Part shown: one piece after another, positions 1 through 9,900 of the stretch
Position numbering within the stretch: the first letter of the stretch is position 1
Layout of the letters: the number at the start of each line of letters is the position of its first letter
From: Anianabacter salinae
Lineage (GTDB): Bacteria; Pseudomonadota; Alphaproteobacteria; Rhodobacterales; Rhodobacteraceae
Assembly: GCF_019061145.1 (NCBI RefSeq)
Contig: NZ_JAHQZS010000003.1
Span: 372,001 to 436,000 of the forward strand
Length of the DNA stretch: 64,000 nt
Reading direction: 5' to 3'
The notes under the pieces: model-generated
Told to the model about the DNA's origin: nothing
The model's input: only the letters and a program-made list of their open reading frames with translations
Databases searched by the model: none
Translations under genes and position numbers: made by a program

Positions 1-57
1 ACCAAAGATGACCAGGGGTGCCGCCCTTGCATCTTTGGTCCCGAAATACTCGGGAGA
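1..57. repeat. dispersed intergenic repeat, copy A (with hairpin)
   Basis: The segment carries a perfect 10-base inverted repeat, ACCAAAGATG at 1-10 and CATCTTTGGT at 30-39, and continues as AAATACTCGGG. The same core (CATCTTTGGT, then AAATAC, then a C/G-rich run) recurs near 4380-4452 and 27039-27098. It lies just downstream of the leftward gene that ends at 138, so it may end or protect transcripts. The role is inferred. Confidence 0.6.
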
Positions 58-137
58 GTGCGAGAGGGAACGGCTCGCACGTACCGTAGCGGGCTCGATG
101 CCCGCAAGGGGCGTTCCCCCGGCACGGCGTCTGCCGG

Positions 138-1133
138 TCAGCGCATCCAGAGATTCTCGGACTTGATTCGGTTGCGGATCACCTGCTCGCGGGTCGGCAG
201 GCTGGACCGGTCGAAGAGGGCGCGCACCTTCTCGCCGCGTTTCTGGAACACGAAGCGCTTGATCGGTTCGTGCTGTTTGACGATCTTCTTGACCTTGTTG
301 GGCTGGGTGATCGCCTCGAGAACCTCGACAACGCGGTCGCTTTCGCGGGCGTAGAGCAGGGGGAACATCCGGTAGTGGCAGCTGACGCTGCCATCGAGGG
401 TGCCTTCGGGGATCGTGCGGCGTGCCCCGCCGAAGGAATGGATCACCAGCGGAAGCACGATCTGGTCGAGCCAGGGGTAGAGTTCCTGGCACACCAGTTC
501 TTCCGGCGGGTCGTCGCGCACGGACCTGGCGTAGTCGAGAAACCGCTGTCCAAAGGCCTGCGGGTCTTCGTGGAAGAACCAGCCGGCGTTGAAATACATG
601 AACCGCGCCCAGTATTCCTCGGGTTGGGCATTGTCGATGGTCGGGCCGATGTCGAGGTCGAAGCGGTCGTAGAGCGCTTTCCATGTCGCGTGGTAGCCGG
701 GGCCGTAGAGTTCGATCTGCGGCCATGTGCCTTCGCGGCGCAGCGACGCGCAGGGGCGCGCGAAGTCGAAGGGCACCTCGGACAGCGCCCCGGTGATCAG
801 GGTATCGGTGTCGAAGAAAACGAAGGGCTCGCCCGTCGGCAGCGCGGCGAGGCCTTCGATCTTGTTGCCGTTCGGGTAGGACGTGCCGAATTCGCGGGTC
901 TCGAAGGGGACGATCTCGGCACCGAATTCGCCGGTCAGAAGCGCGCGGGCGTCGTCGTTCTGGATCCGTGGATCGTCTTTCCAGCGGGGGCCCGGCTGGG
1001 GTTCCAGCACGATCAGGCGGCCCGTAAAGCCGGGGTCGGAATGGCGCAGCGACGCGGCGAAGAGCACCGCCTCGTAGGTCAGCCGACCGCCCTGCGCGAC
1101 GATGGCGACGTTGAAGGGATTTGCCGCTGACAT
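138..1133 (-). CDS. glycosyltransferase-like protein of unknown substrate
   Basis: This is a 331-residue soluble protein without a signal peptide. It opens with a Rossmann-like segment (NVAIVAQGGRLTYEAVLFAASL, beginning at residue 7) that resembles the start of nucleotide-sugar-dependent glycosyltransferases. Near residue 106 it has FFDTDTL, a DxD-type metal and nucleotide-sugar site as in GT-A fold enzymes. The C-terminal part holds HYRMFPLL and a basic tail. I infer a glycosyltransferase, perhaps for a surface polysaccharide, but cannot name acceptor or donor. It is transcribed alone, away from its right-hand neighbour. The ATG at 1133 is the only obvious start and has no strong Shine-Dalgarno sequence. 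Confidence 0.6.
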   Translation of the reverse strand: MSAANPFNVAIVAQGGRLTYEAVLFAASLRHSDPGFTGRLIVLEPQPGPRWKDDPRIQNDDARALLTGEFGAEIVPFETREFGTSYPNGNKIEGLAALPTGEPFVFFDTDTLITGALSEVPFDFARPCASLRREGTWPQIELYGPGYHATWKALYDRFDLDIGPTIDNAQPEEYWARFMYFNAGWFFHEDPQAFGQRFLDYARSVRDDPPEELVCQELYPWLDQIVLPLVIHSFGGARRTIPEGTLDGSVSCHYRMFPLLYARESDRVVEVLEAITQPNKVKKIVKQHEPIKRFVFQKRGEKVRALFDRSSLPTREQVIRNRIKSENLWMR

Positions 1134-1224
1134 GAGAAGGTGCTGCCTGTGCCCGTGTTTTGAGGCAGTATAGGCGGTGTGGGCCGTTCCCGATAGTCCA
1201 AGCCGTCACTTGAGGAGCCTGAAG

Positions 1225-1635
1225 ATGCGTGTTCTGAGCCTTGCCCTTTGCCTGCCGCTGACCCTCGGCGCCGGGTCCGCCGCCGCCCAGTTCGAAGGAA
1301 TGTCTGTGAAACCGATCCTCGAGATGACGCGGGCGAACTGGATCGCCGTGCGTGAATGGGACGGGCAGGACCTGATCTATTTCACCCATATCGAAGTCTA
1401 CCGCTGCGGGCTGTCCCGCATCGACTATTCGGTGAATGACGGCAAGGCGCAGTCCTATGCGGCGGAGCCGTGTCACGAGGGCCGCACGCCGCCCAACGCG
1501 ATGACGCTCGAGGGGCATCTGCCTTTCGTCGCGCAGCCCCTGGGATCGGTCGACACGGTGACCGTGCGCCTGACCTTCGAGGATGGCAGCGAGGCGTCGG
1601 CGCGCTTTGACCGTGCGGGCGCGCTGATCGACTGA
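1225..1635 (+). CDS. small secreted protein, function unknown
   Basis: This is a 136-residue protein. The ATG at 1225 is preferred over an upstream in-frame start because TGAGGAG lies 8 bases before it and the protein then begins with a clean signal peptide (MRVLSLALCLPLTLGAGSAA, cleaved near AAA-Q). The mature part has two cysteines, in YRCG and EPCHEG, that could form a disulfide, and a beta-rich pattern ending in TVRLTFEDGSEASARFD. It is probably periplasmic. I do not recognise a family. It is followed at about 80 bases by another exported protein on the same strand. Confidence 0.7.
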   Translation: MRVLSLALCLPLTLGAGSAAAQFEGMSVKPILEMTRANWIAVREWDGQDLIYFTHIEVYRCGLSRIDYSVNDGKAQSYAAEPCHEGRTPPNAMTLEGHLPFVAQPLGSVDTVTVRLTFEDGSEASARFDRAGALID

Positions 1636-1713
1636 TCGCCGCGGGGGCGGAAAACGCTTCGTGCAGGAGCCGGGCTGCGGTTAGGCTGGGCTTGCCAGAC
1701 AGGAGGCCTGCCG

Positions 1714-2331
1714 ATGCACCGCTTTTCCCTTTCCCTTGCCGCCTGTTTCGGCGCCGTGGTCGCCGCGGCGGACGCCGCACAGGCCGCGCAAGCGGTGTTC
1801 GTTTGCGACGGGATCGGCGATGGCAGCTACATCGTCATGATCGAGTCGCCCAACACCGATAGCGCGCAGGCGATCTATCTGCTTGGCATGGACAACGGTG
1901 GCGGCGCGTCGGTGACGCCGATGCAGGCCGCCGTGACGGGATCTGGGTTCCGCTATGTCGGCGGCGCGCTCGAATTGCGCGGCAAGGGGGCTGCGGCAAC
2001 CCTGACCGACAACGGGTTCGAGGTGCCGTGCGAGACCTTTGAAAAAGTCGCGGGGGCGCCGGTTCCCTCGGGCGCCGCGACGGACGCGTTTCCCAAGCGT
2101 GCCTTGGCGATGGGCGGCAACCTGCGGGCGGGGCCGGGTACGCAGTTCTCGGATGTCGGGTCGGTCGCCTATGAGACAGAGATCGTCCTGCTGCAGGATA
2201 CCGGCATCGTGATGGACGGCTACACCTGGTTCCGCATCCAGCTTCCGAATGGGGTCAGCGGGTTCCAGTGGGGCGGCATCATCTGCGCCCCGTTCGAGCC
2301 GGTCGCCGGTCTGCTGGAAGACTGCGTCTGA
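1714..2331 (+). CDS. secreted SH3-like domain protein
   Basis: This is a 205-residue exported protein preceded by an AGGAGG Shine-Dalgarno sequence and starting with a signal peptide that ends near AAQA (residues 1-25). Residues about 25-115 form a beta-rich domain with cysteines in VFVCDG and VPCET. Residues about 130-195 look like a bacterial SH3 domain: LAMGGNLRAGPGTQFSDVGS followed by EIVLLQDTG and YTWFRIQLPNGVSGFQWGG. Such domains commonly bind cell-wall or protein ligands in the periplasm. The precise role is unknown. Confidence 0.75.
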   Translation: MHRFSLSLAACFGAVVAAADAAQAAQAVFVCDGIGDGSYIVMIESPNTDSAQAIYLLGMDNGGGASVTPMQAAVTGSGFRYVGGALELRGKGAAATLTDNGFEVPCETFEKVAGAPVPSGAATDAFPKRALAMGGNLRAGPGTQFSDVGSVAYETEIVLLQDTGIVMDGYTWFRIQLPNGVSGFQWGGIICAPFEPVAGLLEDCV

Positions 2332-2363
2332 ATGGCTGCCGCGCGCGGTCATCTTGGGGAAAA

Positions 2364-2447
2364 TGGTGGGCGACCCAGGAATCGAACCTGGCGTGGGTCT
2401 CCCCGGCGGAGTTACAGTCCGCTGCCGCACCTTGCAGCCCGTCGCCC
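2364..2447 (-). tRNA. tRNA-Tyr (GTA)
   Basis: Read on the minus strand, the sequence folds as a class II tRNA: acceptor GGGCGAC pairs with GTCGCCC, the anticodon arm is GCGGA-CTGTAAC-TCCGC with anticodon GTA (complement of 2413-2415), there is a variable arm, and the T arm contains GGTTCGATTCC. The 3' CCA is encoded. Length is 84 bases. It lies between a convergent secreted-protein gene and the divergent rlmB-like gene. Confidence 0.95.
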
Positions 2448-2536
2448 ATCGTGAGGGGCTGATTAATGCCGCCCCTCTGGCCCGTCAACCGGAAAATCCC
2501 TTGCGGGCCACAGGCCGACAGGGCAAGGCAGACGCC

Positions 2537-3310
2537 ATGAAAAAACCGAAATGGATCATCGAGAAAGAGCAGGCGCGGCGGGCCGAGGCGGCGGAAACCG
2601 TCTGGCTGTTCGGCTTGCACGCGGTGCGCGATGCGCTGGTGAACCCCCGGCGCGAGAAGCTGCGGCTGATCGTCACCAAGAACGCCGCCGACCGTCTGGG
2701 CGAGGCGCTGGCGGCGGGCGGGCCGGAGCCCGAGATTGTCGATCCGCGCAAGTTCACCGCGCCGCTCGATCCAGGCTCGGTGCACCAGGGCGCCGCGCTC
2801 GAGGTTCGGCCGCTGGACTGGGGCGGGGTGGACGCGCTGGCCGATGCGGGGCCGAGGGCGACGGTGGTGCTGCTGGACCGGGTGACCGATCCGCACAACG
2901 TGGGTGCCATCCTCCGCTCGGCCGAGGTGTTCGGTGCGCGCGCGGTGATCGCGCCGAAGCGGCATGCGGCGCCCGAGACCGGCGCGCTGGCCAAGACTGC
3001 GAGCGGCGCGCTGGAGCGGCAGCCCTATCTGCGGGTGCCCAACCTTGCGAACGCGATGGAGACGCTGCGCGAGATGGGGTTTCACCTGCTGGGCCTCGAC
3101 GGCGAAGCGACCGCAACCTTGGCCGAAGGGCTGGGGCAGGCGGGCGATGCGCCTGTCGGGCTGGTGCTGGGCGCCGAGGGCCCCGGCCTGCGCGAGCGCA
3201 CGCGCGAGACCTGCGACACTCTGGTCCGCATCCCCTTTGCGGGACAATTCGGATCGCTCAACGTCTCGAATGCGGCGGCGGTGTCCCTATATGCTGCGGG
3301 GACACGCTGA
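2537..3310 (+). CDS. rlmB: 23S rRNA 2'-O-methyltransferase, RlmB/TrmH family
   Basis: This is a 257-residue SPOUT methyltransferase. The N-terminal substrate-binding domain (VWLFGLHAVRDAL, about residue 23) is followed by the catalytic domain with all three SPOUT motifs: LLDRVTDPHNVGAILRSAE with the catalytic Asn/Arg, LVLGAEGPGLR, and IPFAGQFGSLNVSNAAAVSL, which forms the trefoil knot. The family methylates ribose of 23S rRNA (G2251 in E. coli) using S-adenosylmethionine. The ATG at 2537 begins the lysine-rich MKKPKW; the upstream in-frame extension runs through the tRNA and is not real. Another TrmH-family target is possible. Confidence 0.88.
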   Translation: MKKPKWIIEKEQARRAEAAETVWLFGLHAVRDALVNPRREKLRLIVTKNAADRLGEALAAGGPEPEIVDPRKFTAPLDPGSVHQGAALEVRPLDWGGVDALADAGPRATVVLLDRVTDPHNVGAILRSAEVFGARAVIAPKRHAAPETGALAKTASGALERQPYLRVPNLANAMETLREMGFHLLGLDGEATATLAEGLGQAGDAPVGLVLGAEGPGLRERTRETCDTLVRIPFAGQFGSLNVSNAAAVSLYAAGTR

Positions 3311-3325
3311 CAGCGACGGGGACAG

Positions 3326-3637
3326 ATGCCGCACGGAACCAAGATCGCCACTTGCTGCTATTGCGGCACCCGCGCCGCGCTGGTGCTGACGGGGCAGACC
3401 CGGCACGAGCTGGCCTGTTCGGCTTGCGGCGCGCCGCTGCATGACATGAAGGCCCTGCGCCCGGTGTCGCAGCGACCGGACGACCATGAATTGGTGCGGC
3501 CCAGCCGGGTCCGGGGCGGCAAGCCGAAACCGGAGCCGCGAAAGTCGACGGGAGACAAGCGCAAGAAGAAGCGCAAGTCGCCGATGAAGCGGTTCCTGTC
3601 GGAGGCCTTTGACGTCATCGAGGATATCTTCGACTGA
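3326..3637 (+). CDS. zinc-ribbon protein with basic C-terminal tail
   Basis: This is a 103-residue protein starting 15 bases after rlmB, so probably in the same operon. Residues 10-36 contain two CxxC pairs (CCYCG and CSACG) that look like a zinc ribbon. Residues about 60-90 are extremely basic (KPKPEPRKSTGDKRKKKRK), and the end (FLSEAFDVIEDIFD) is acidic and hydrophobic. A nucleic-acid-binding role, perhaps with rRNA given its neighbour, is an inference. The function is unknown. Confidence 0.7.
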   Translation: MPHGTKIATCCYCGTRAALVLTGQTRHELACSACGAPLHDMKALRPVSQRPDDHELVRPSRVRGGKPKPEPRKSTGDKRKKKRKSPMKRFLSEAFDVIEDIFD

Positions 3638-3649
3638 CTGCGACCGGGG

Positions 3650-3834
3650 CCTGCGCGCGGAAATATGGTCGAATTGTGTTTTTCAATCACGTTTTCATGA
3701 CGCGGCCTTTAAAGCGGCGCCGTGTTACCTATTTCTCACACATGGACGCGGGTTCGGAACACCCGCGCTTCACTTCACTGTCCCTCGTTCCGTGACTGGC
3801 GCCCAAGGTTCACCTTGGGCGCTTTTTTCTTTTC
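3650..3834 (+). ncRNA. candidate small RNA or structured 3' UTR
   Basis: The 220-base gap between two rightward genes is not coding. It contains a hairpin CGCGGGT (3747-3753) / ACCCGCG (3761-3767) and ends in a strong intrinsic terminator with a pyrimidine tail. A terminator this strong so far from the upstream stop, and just before the next gene, fits a separate small transcript. No convincing promoter was identified, so the start is arbitrary. An alternative is a structured 3' UTR of the zinc-ribbon gene. Confidence 0.35.
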
Positions 3835-3835
3835 G
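3799..3835 (+). terminator. intrinsic terminator
   Basis: A perfect 10-base-pair stem (GCGCCCAAGG / CCTTGGGCGC, loop TTCA) is followed directly by TTTTTTCTTTT. It separates the upstream transcript from the CoA-binding protein gene that starts at 3858. Confidence 0.9.
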
Positions 3836-3857
3836 TGGCGGTGATAGAAGGCAGGCC

Positions 3858-4331
3858 ATGAGCTATTCGGATGCCCATCTCAGGGAGGTCCTGACGCGGA
3901 CGCGGACCATTGCCTGCGTCGGCGTGTCGATCAATCCGGTGCGGCCAAGCTATTATGTGGCGCGCTATCTGACGCTCAAGGGCTTCGTGGTGCACCCGGT
4001 CAATCCCGGTCATGCCGGAACCCGCCTGTTCGGCCGCGAAATCCGCGCGTCGCTGGGGCAGGTGCCGGACCCCGAAGCGGTGGACATGGTGGACATCTTC
4101 CGCCGGTCCGAGCATGTGCCCCCGGTGGTGGAGGAGGCGCTGGAGGTGTTTCCCAACCTGTCGACGGTCTGGATGCAGATCGGGGTCGAGAATTCCGAGG
4201 CCGCCGCGATGGCCGAGGCGCGCGGCGTGACGGTGATCCAGAACCGCTGCCCCAAGATCGAATACCAGCGCCTGTTCGGAGAGCTGCGGATGGGCGGGTT
4301 CAACACCGGGATCATCTCGTCGAAGCTGTAG
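3858..4331 (+). CDS. CoA-binding (YccU-type) protein
   Basis: This is a 157-residue protein consisting of a single Rossmann-like CoA-binding domain. Near residue 18 it has IACVGVSINPVRPSYYVARY, the usual CoA_binding start, followed by GFVVHPVNPG and VWMQIGVENSEAA. The ending VIQNRCPKIEYQRL is typical of the YccU group, close relatives of the alpha subunit of succinyl-CoA synthetase. The biological role of this group is not settled. The ATG at 3858 is chosen because upstream in-frame sequence crosses the terminator. It is transcribed alone, convergent with hisE. Confidence 0.85.
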   Translation: MSYSDAHLREVLTRTRTIACVGVSINPVRPSYYVARYLTLKGFVVHPVNPGHAGTRLFGREIRASLGQVPDPEAVDMVDIFRRSEHVPPVVEEALEVFPNLSTVWMQIGVENSEAAAMAEARGVTVIQNRCPKIEYQRLFGELRMGGFNTGIISSKL

Positions 4332-4378
4332 GTCTTGCGCCGCCTTTGGCGTCGATGCTTTCAGTTTGGCGTCGCGGG

Positions 4379-4452
4379 GGGAAGGGGGGCGCTGCCCCCC
4401 TCTTGGCCTTCGGCCAATTCACCCCCCGGAGGTATTTTCAGACCAAAGATGC
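4379..4452. repeat. dispersed intergenic repeat, copy B
   Basis: Between convergent genes lies GGGGGGCGCTGCCCCCC, then a small GGCCTTCGGCC hairpin, then CCCCCCGGAGGTATTTTCAGACC and AAAGATG. On the minus strand this reads CATCTTTGGTCTGAAAATACCTCC followed by G-rich hairpins, the same order as copies A and C. Its G/C hairpins probably act as a terminator for one or both flanking genes. Confidence 0.7.
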
Positions 4453-4470
4453 GAGGCGCGTGCGTGCGGG

Positions 4471-4787
4471 TCAGCCTTTCCGGGCGGCCTTTTCGTCGAT
4501 GCCTGAAGTGCCTTCGCGGCGGTCGAGTTCTGCCAGCACATCCGCGAGGGCCACGTCGCGGGCGGCGAGCATCACCAGCAGGTGATAGAGAACGTCGGCG
4601 GCCTCGGCGGTCAGTTGCGCCTTGTCGCCCGCCACGGCGGCGACGATCGCCTCGATGGCTTCCTCGCCGAATTTCTCGGCGGCTTTCTGCGGGCCCTTGG
4701 CGAGCAGGCGCGCGGTCCAGCTGCTGTCGGGATCGGCGCCCTTGCGGGCGGCGATGGTGGCGGCGAGGCGGTCGAGCGTGTGCATCA

Positions 4788-4788
<1 letters not shown>
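4471..4788 (-). CDS. hisE: phosphoribosyl-ATP pyrophosphatase
   Basis: This is a 105-residue enzyme for the second step of histidine synthesis, hydrolysing phosphoribosyl-ATP to phosphoribosyl-AMP and pyrophosphate. The MazG-like helical motif is clear: [20 protein letters not shown] followed by [18 protein letters not shown], which supply the acidic magnesium ligands. It is a stand-alone HisE, not fused to HisI. Its ATG shares one base with the hisF stop (TGATG), so translation is coupled. An in-frame second ATG follows immediately. Confidence 0.95.
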
Positions 4789-5570
<782 letters not shown>

Positions 5571-5622
5571 GGCGATGGGGTTACGGTATAGCGCGGGTCT
5601 TGGAAAGAGGCGCGCGCCAGGC

Positions 5623-6342
5623 TCACGCCGCCAGCGCGGCTAGCGCCGCACGCAGGTCGAGCGCCCCGTCATAAAGCGCGCGGCCCGAGATCGCGCCCGC
5701 GATGACGCCGGTCTGCTTCAGCGCGATCAGATCGCCCATCGACGACACGCCGCCTGAGGCGATCACCGGCACCGACACGGCGCGCGCCAGTTCCTCGGTG
5801 GCGTGCACGTTCGGGCCACCCATCGCGCCGTCGCGGTCGATGTCGGTGTAGATGATCGCGGCGATGCCGGCGTCCTCGAAACGCCTCGCCAGATCGGTGA
5901 CCATCATGTCCGTCTCTTCCGCCCAGCCGCGGGTGGCCACGCGCCCTTGCCGCGCATCGAGGCCCACCGCCACCTTGCCAGGGAAGGCGCGCGCCGCCTC
6001 GATCACCAGATCGGGGTTCTCGACCGCCACGGTGCCGAGGATCACGCGGGCGAGCCCCTTGTCCAGCCACATGCCGATCGTGTCCATGTCGCGGATGCCG
6101 CCGCCCAGCTGGCAGGGGACAGAGACGCGCGCGAGGATCGCCTCGACCGCTGCCGCGTTCACCGGTTGACCAGCGAAAGCGCCGTTCAGGTCGACGAGAT
6201 GCAGCCATTCGCAGCCCGCCTCCTGGAACGACAGGGCCTGCGCGGCAGGGTCGTCGCCAAATACGGTGGCCTTGTCCATGTCGCCTTTCAAAAGCCGGAC
6301 GCACTGGCCATCCTTGAGGTCGATGGCGGGGTAGAGGATCAT
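5623..6342 (-). CDS. hisA: phosphoribosylformimino-AICAR ribotide isomerase
   Basis: This is a 239-residue TIM barrel homologous to HisF. It opens ProFAR to PRFAR. Visible signatures are [16 protein letters not shown] with the general base Asp at residue 8, [11 protein letters not shown] at the first phosphate site, [14 protein letters not shown] with the second catalytic Asp, and [10 protein letters not shown] at the second phosphate site. It heads the hisA-hisF-hisE operon; hisB and hisH are not upstream, where a divergent DUF2147 gene lies instead. Confidence 0.97.
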   Translation of the reverse strand: MILYPAIDLKDGQCVRLLKGDMDKATVFGDDPAAQALSFQEAGCEWLHLVDLNGAFAGQPVNAAAVEAILARVSVPCQLGGGIRDMDTIGMWLDKGLARVILGTVAVENPDLVIEAARAFPGKVAVGLDARQGRVATRGWAEETDMMVTDLARRFEDAGIAAIIYTDIDRDGAMGGPNVHATEELARAVSVPVIASGGVSSMGDLIALKQTGVIAGAISGRALYDGALDLRAALAALAA

Positions 6343-6495
6343 GGCGGGCTCCGTCCTGTCAGTGTCGGGCGCCGTCTTGCCACGGGCGGGCGGAGGGCGC
6401 CAGTGGGCGGTGCATGCAGGTCATGACGCAAGGTCGCACTTGATGCGGCGGGGGGCAGGGCGCGATGATGCGGGCCATCTCAAGGGAGGAGACCC

Positions 6496-6885
6496 ATGAT
6501 GAAGTTTGCAAGCGTTCTGGCGCTGGCCCTCGGGCTGGCATCGCCCGCCTTCGCCGCCGATCCGGTCGAGGGCATCTGGAAGACCGAGGTCGATGACGGT
6601 GCCTATGCGCATGTCGCGATGACGCCCTGCGGCGACAAGCTGTGCGGCACGATCCACCGCACATTCAACGCCTCGGGTGAATACGAGTCGCCGAACAAGG
6701 GCAAGGTCATGGTCATCAACATGGTGCCGCAGGGCGGCGGCAAGTATGCGGGCAAGGTCTGGCGCCCGTCGAACGACAAGATCTACACCGGCAAGATGGA
6801 ACTGCAGGGCGACGCCCTCAAGCTGTCGGGATGCATCGCGGGTGGGCTTCTGTGCTCGGCGCAGGACTGGCAGCGCGTTCAGTAA
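6496..6885 (+). CDS. DUF2147 exported protein
   Basis: This is a 129-residue periplasmic protein. The signal peptide (MMKFASVLALALGLASPAFA) ends at AFAA-D, and the mature part reads DPVEGIWKTEVDDG, then CGDKLCGTIH and YAGKVWRPSNDKIYTGKMEL, the pattern of the DUF2147 family. Those proteins form small beta barrels of uncertain function. There are two cysteine pairs that could be disulfides. A good AGGGAGGAG site precedes the start. It is divergent from hisA. Confidence 0.88.
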   Translation: MMKFASVLALALGLASPAFAADPVEGIWKTEVDDGAYAHVAMTPCGDKLCGTIHRTFNASGEYESPNKGKVMVINMVPQGGGKYAGKVWRPSNDKIYTGKMELQGDALKLSGCIAGGLLCSAQDWQRVQ

Positions 6886-6910
6886 CCTGCCTTGGCAGCG
6901 CACCATTGCA

Positions 6911-6942
6911 AAGGCCCCGGAGATCGCTCTCCGGGGCCTTTT
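6911..6942. terminator. bidirectional intrinsic terminator
   Basis: A 13-base-pair perfect stem (AAGGCCCCGGAGA / TCTCCGGGGCCTT, loop TCGC) is flanked by A and T runs on both sides. It serves the DUF2147 gene from the left and the RND efflux operon from the right. Confidence 0.92.
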
Positions 6943-6943
6943 G

Positions 6944-9900
6944 TCATTCGGCGGCGCGCAGGGCGGGCGCCATGGGCTCTCCGTGCGGCGGCGACGGCGC
7001 CTGTTCGGTGTCCCACAGGATCGTCGGGGATTTCACCTTGCGGGCGGCGCGGCGCAGCGCCCAGTCCTCGGCGGCCTTGCTGCCGCGTCCGAAAGACAGC
7101 CGCCCCAGCAGCCGTGACAGGGCCAGAACGTAGGTGTTGAACCAGACCCGGACCGCCAGCATCGACGGCGTGAAGACCAGCGTAAGGACCGTTGCGATGC
7201 CAAGGCCGAACACCACGGCGGTCGCAAGCTGCTTCCACCAGAGCGACGTCGGCGAGTCGATCGCATAGCCGCCGCCGATGAAATCGAGCGACAGGCCGAA
7301 CATCATCGGCGCAAGCCCCGCCATCGTGGTGATCGTGGTCAGAAGCACCGGGCGAATGCGATCCTCGGCGGTGCGGATGATCGCCTCGCGCCGGGGCATG
7401 TAGCTGGAATATTCCTGGTAGGTGTCGATCAGGACAATGTTGTTGTTCACCACGATCCCTGCCAGCGCGACGATCCCGGTGCCCGTCATGATGATCGAGA
7501 ACGGTTGCTGCATCACCAGCATCCCGATCAGCACGCCCGCAGTGGACAGCACCACCGCCAGAAGCACCAGCACGGCGTTGTAGACCGAGTTGAACTGCGC
7601 CAGCAGGATGATGAACATCAGGCCAAGCGCGCCTGCAAAGGCGGTTTGCAGGAAGGCCTGGCTTTCGGCCTGGTCCTCCTGGTCGCCGGTCCATTCCCAG
7701 TCGACCCCGGCGGGCAGCGGTTTCTCGGTTTCAAGCCAGGTCGTCAGCGCCGCAATGCGCTCGTTGGCATTCAGCGGCGACAGGCTTGCCTCGCCGGATG
7801 CCACGGCGTCGATCAGCGCGGCGCGGTCTGCGGCCTCGATCACGCGGTAACCGGCGCCGTCGGTATCCCGCACGGCGGGCGCGGCGGTGCTGCCGTCCTC
7901 AAGGGCCTGAACGATACCCAGAGTGGCGCCGTCCGGTCCGCTGACGATGGACATGCGTTCGGCGACGGCGGCCTTGATGTCGAAATAACGCTCCTGGTCG
8001 ACGCGGTTGATCTCGCCCAGCTTCTGCACCGGCGAGCGGGTGACGAAGTTGGACAGCGGCACCAGACCGTCCGCCGTGCGCAGTTTCAGGCTGTCGAGCG
8101 TCGAGAGGACGCGGTCGTCTTCGGGAAACCGCACGCGGATGTCGATTTCCTCGTCCGAGGTGTCGACGCGCATGGTGTCAAGAAGCAGGCCACGGGTGAC
8201 AAGCTGCACCATGCCGCCGACCGTCGCCACATCCGCGCCGTAGCGGCCCGCCGCCTCGACATCGACATCGATCTGCCAGTCGATGCCGGGCAGGGGGCGG
8301 GTGTCGTCCACGTCGGCAAGGCCCGGCATCTGGTCGAAATAGCCGCGCGCGGTGGCGGTCGCGGTCAGAAGATCGTTCCAGTTCTCGCCTTTGACGCGCA
8401 GCGCCACCGGCTTGGGCGAGGCAGGCCCCATCGCAAGGTTCAGGATCTCGGTCTGGATGCCGGGGATCGTGGCCAGCTTTTCCTCGAGCCGCGCCAGAAC
8501 GGCGTCGCCGTCATAGGCGGGATCGATCTCGGTGTCTTCGAAGGGCAGGATGCCGAACAGCCGGATTTCGTTGGTCACGCGCGGGCGATCCTCCCATCGC
8601 ACCAGTTCCATCTGGACCTGCCCGATGGCGTCCTTGGGGCCCTCGGCGCCGCCGGTGTTGGAATTCAGCCCGCCGTCGCCCGCGAAGGAGAACGCGCTTT
8701 CGACGCCTTGGGTCGACAGCACGGCCGCCTCGACCTCGCGCACCAGCGCGTCCTTTTCCGCAAGCGACAGGTTGCCGCGCGCCTTGACGTAGACAAGTGC
8801 CTGCTCGGGTTCGCTTTCGACGAAGAACTCGACGCCGTAGTTGTTCTGGCCGAAGTAGGTGAAGGTCGAGATCACGAAGCCGATCACTGCCGCGATGGTC
8901 ACGATCGGCATGATCGGATTGCCGACGATGAAGCGGATGAAATAGCCGAACGGCGTACGGCCGTGACCCGCCTTGATCCGGCGCGGCTTGCGCTCGATCT
9001 TGGCTGCGCCAAGTGTGACCGAGGTGAGCACGGCACCGCCAAGGAACAGCACAGCGCCGGGCAGCCAGGCGATGGCACCGGGCATGGGCGACTGCGTGCC
9101 GCCGAAGACATAGCCGGGGTTCAGAAGCTGCATCGCGCCGACGAAGACCATGTAGGCGGAGGGGATCACCAGCGCCGCGCGCAGGGCCCACCACGGAACG
9201 CTGCGCTTGAGCGCGGTTGACGCGCGTTCGAACGTGCGGCTCAACCGGCCTGCGACGCCGCCCATGACGGGAAGGAAGATCAGCGCCACGATCAGCGACG
9301 CCGACAGCACGAAGATCAGCGTGACCGGCAGCATCCCCATGAACTGCCCCGGCACGCCCGGCCAGAACAGCATCGGCAGGAACGCGCACAGCGTCGTCGC
9401 GGTGGAGGACACGATCGGCCAGAACATCCGCTGCGCCGCCTCGACATAGGCGGTCATCGGGCCAGAGCCTTCCTGGATGCGCTTGTCGGCGTATTCCACG
9501 ACGACGATGGCCCCGTCGACCAGCATCCCCACGGCCAGGATCAGGCCGAACATCACGATGTTCGACACCGTGACGCCCATCGCCGCGAGGAACACGAAGC
9601 ACAGCAGGAACGACGTCGGGATCGCGAAGCCGACCAGGAGCGCGGACCGGGTGCCAAGTGCCGCCAGCACCACGATCATCACCAGCGCGATGGCGGTCAG
9701 GACCGATCCCTCAAGCTGGCTGACCATCGAGGCGACGGTGAAGCTTTGGTCGTTCGAGGTGCCGACATTGACGGCGGCCTGAAGCTCTTGTGGCCAGGAC
9801 ACCTGCGCTTCGGCCACCTCTGCGCGCACCAGCGCCGCGGTGTCGATCAGGTTGTAGCCCTTGCGCTTGACCACCTGCAGCGCGATCGTCGCGTCACCGT

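Noticed and set aside
2249-2536. Upstream extension of rlmB
   Set aside because: It would run through the tRNA-Tyr gene and the end of the SH3-like gene.
7505-9220. 571-residue open frame on the plus strand
   Set aside because: It lies antisense to the RND permease, whose motifs are unmistakable.
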